Assembly (NCBI GenBank): GCA_029204225.1
Contig: CM055108.1
Coordinates: 21,521,644-21,585,643 of the forward strand
Length of the DNA: 64,000 bases
Direction: 5' to 3'
Source of the DNA: Diphasiastrum complanatum
Lineage: Eukaryota > Streptophyta > Lycopodiopsida > Lycopodiales > Lycopodiaceae
Under the pieces are notes generated by a model that did no database searches, had not been told where the DNA came from, and worked only from the letters and a program-made list of their open reading frames with translations. A program made the translations under genes and the position numbers. Below, one piece after another: positions 63,284 through 64,000 of this stretch; position 1 is the stretch's first letter, and the number at the start of each line of letters is the position of its first letter.

Positions 63284-64000
63284 GTGCATGTATTCCTATT
63301 TCCAATAATCGTAGGCTTGTCAATCCAAGCTACTTTATGATGTTAAACAAACGTATCCAACTACACTTTATTATCTTAGGAACGAAACGGAACCATTCCT
63401 TGGGACATGTTCCTAAGAATGGTTTTGTACGATTGCTAGGTCACCTGAGGAAACGTTCCTTAAGTCAAAAAACAAATTAAATTAAACTTCCCCTAAAATC
63501 CTGTTATAGCCAGACCTTACACTGGGTGAACCTTGTCCATAAAAATGAATGAAATATGGTCTTTGAGGTTCCTAAAAAAGGGTTTCATGCATAAAAAAGG
63601 AATTTTTGTTTTTGTTCCTGTTCATGTTTCTAAGTTCCTGAAGTTTAATAATGCAAATAACTAAACTCAAATTGATCTGAACGCATTGGAAACACCCCTA
63701 TCGATCCAATGGCATTGAGTAGATGTGATTTGATACCAAATTTCATCCAAAGTGGCAAATTTTCTTAGGAGCCGTTTCTTCAAAGTTCAGAACGGGACGC
63801 CCATAACTAAGGAAAAACCTTAGAAACGAGAATTGATGTCCTTTATCAAGGCTCCTTACAATCTGATTTTGAGCTTCTGTTAGTAAATCTGCAAGTTCCT
63901 CCAAAACTCTCAACAAGAATTACATTGCAAGGGGCAGCACAAAGCATGGCTAATTAGGAATCCTGAACCATTTAAAATTCTTGAGAAGACTTTGTAGCAT
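63284..64000. other. Stretch without recognised genes
   Basis: Repeated ttcctaag/aacgttcc-style phrases (gttcctaagaatgg, cgttccttaag, gttcctaaaaaagg, gttcctgttcatgtttc) suggest a decayed element end. No coding motif is seen. Confidence 0.4.

Noticed and set aside
1..64000. CRISPR arrays, operons, rRNA genes, phage-type systems
   Set aside because: No regularly spaced repeat-spacer structure, no rRNA sequence and no bacterial gene organisation; the window is eukaryotic.

Overview
This is nuclear DNA of a land plant, read from content rather than a database match. It holds many decayed Ty1/copia retrotransposons, two primer-binding sites of the plant tRNA-iMet type (TGGTATCAGAGC), an interstitial TTTAGGG tract, spliced genes with GT-AG introns, CACTA, hAT and gypsy relics, and long GT, GA and AT microsatellites. 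There is no bacterial gene organisation. Gene density is very low, as in large repeat-rich genomes (fern, lycophyte or gymnosperm are possible), but I cannot name the species.

Layout. 1-5214: a copia element entering from the left with its 3' LTR, followed by a second copia end with a long LTR. 5595-8690: a broken multi-exon + strand locus. Its first part is an unrecognised protein family; its 3' part looks like a hAT transposase C-terminus, and an antisense copia RT chunk lies inside it. 10316-12662: a telomere-like tract, a hAT fragment, and a minus-strand relic carrying a second copy of the same unrecognised family. 13480-14920: a compact copia relic. 16990-17352: a MITE-like element. 20035-25150: LTR, RNase H, RT and integrase pieces of two or more minus-strand copia elements. 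26200-26800: gypsy and copia scraps. 29840-35820: minus-strand relics including an unknown Cys/His protein, a CACTA Tnp2 transposase, a SET-domain-like protein, tandem arrays and a long foldback.

35942-42168 is the best preserved mobile element. It is a hAT transposon with a BED finger, DUF659-like and dimerisation domains spread over four exons. Its ends are rich in GGTACCGCGG, and it carries a separate antisense ORF. 42170-45960 is a satellite-like zone: AT, GT and CA microsatellites, seven GC-rich palindromes of about 24 bp, and a duplicated 1.2 kb unit with TATA box and splice-donor signals. 46122-50540 is a degraded multi-part gene. Its motifs suggest a DDE-type transposase family that I cannot name.

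50870-57100 is a minus-strand copia element with its 5' LTR and PBS on the right. It is split by an oppositely oriented, LTR-less, chimeric copia segment at 52560-54805. 57100-64000 is quieter. It has short DNA-element relics, local duplications, a tRNA-like retroposon with a perfect 16-bp target duplication, and part of a leucine-rich-repeat gene on the minus strand (60105-61742). That gene is the only locus here that looks like an ordinary host gene.

There is no cooperating operon. The genes present mostly serve mobile elements, and most are dead. The least damaged coding units are the hAT transposase (one stop and a few homopolymer-associated frameshifts), its antisense ORF, the copia RT ORF at 53465 and the LRR exons.
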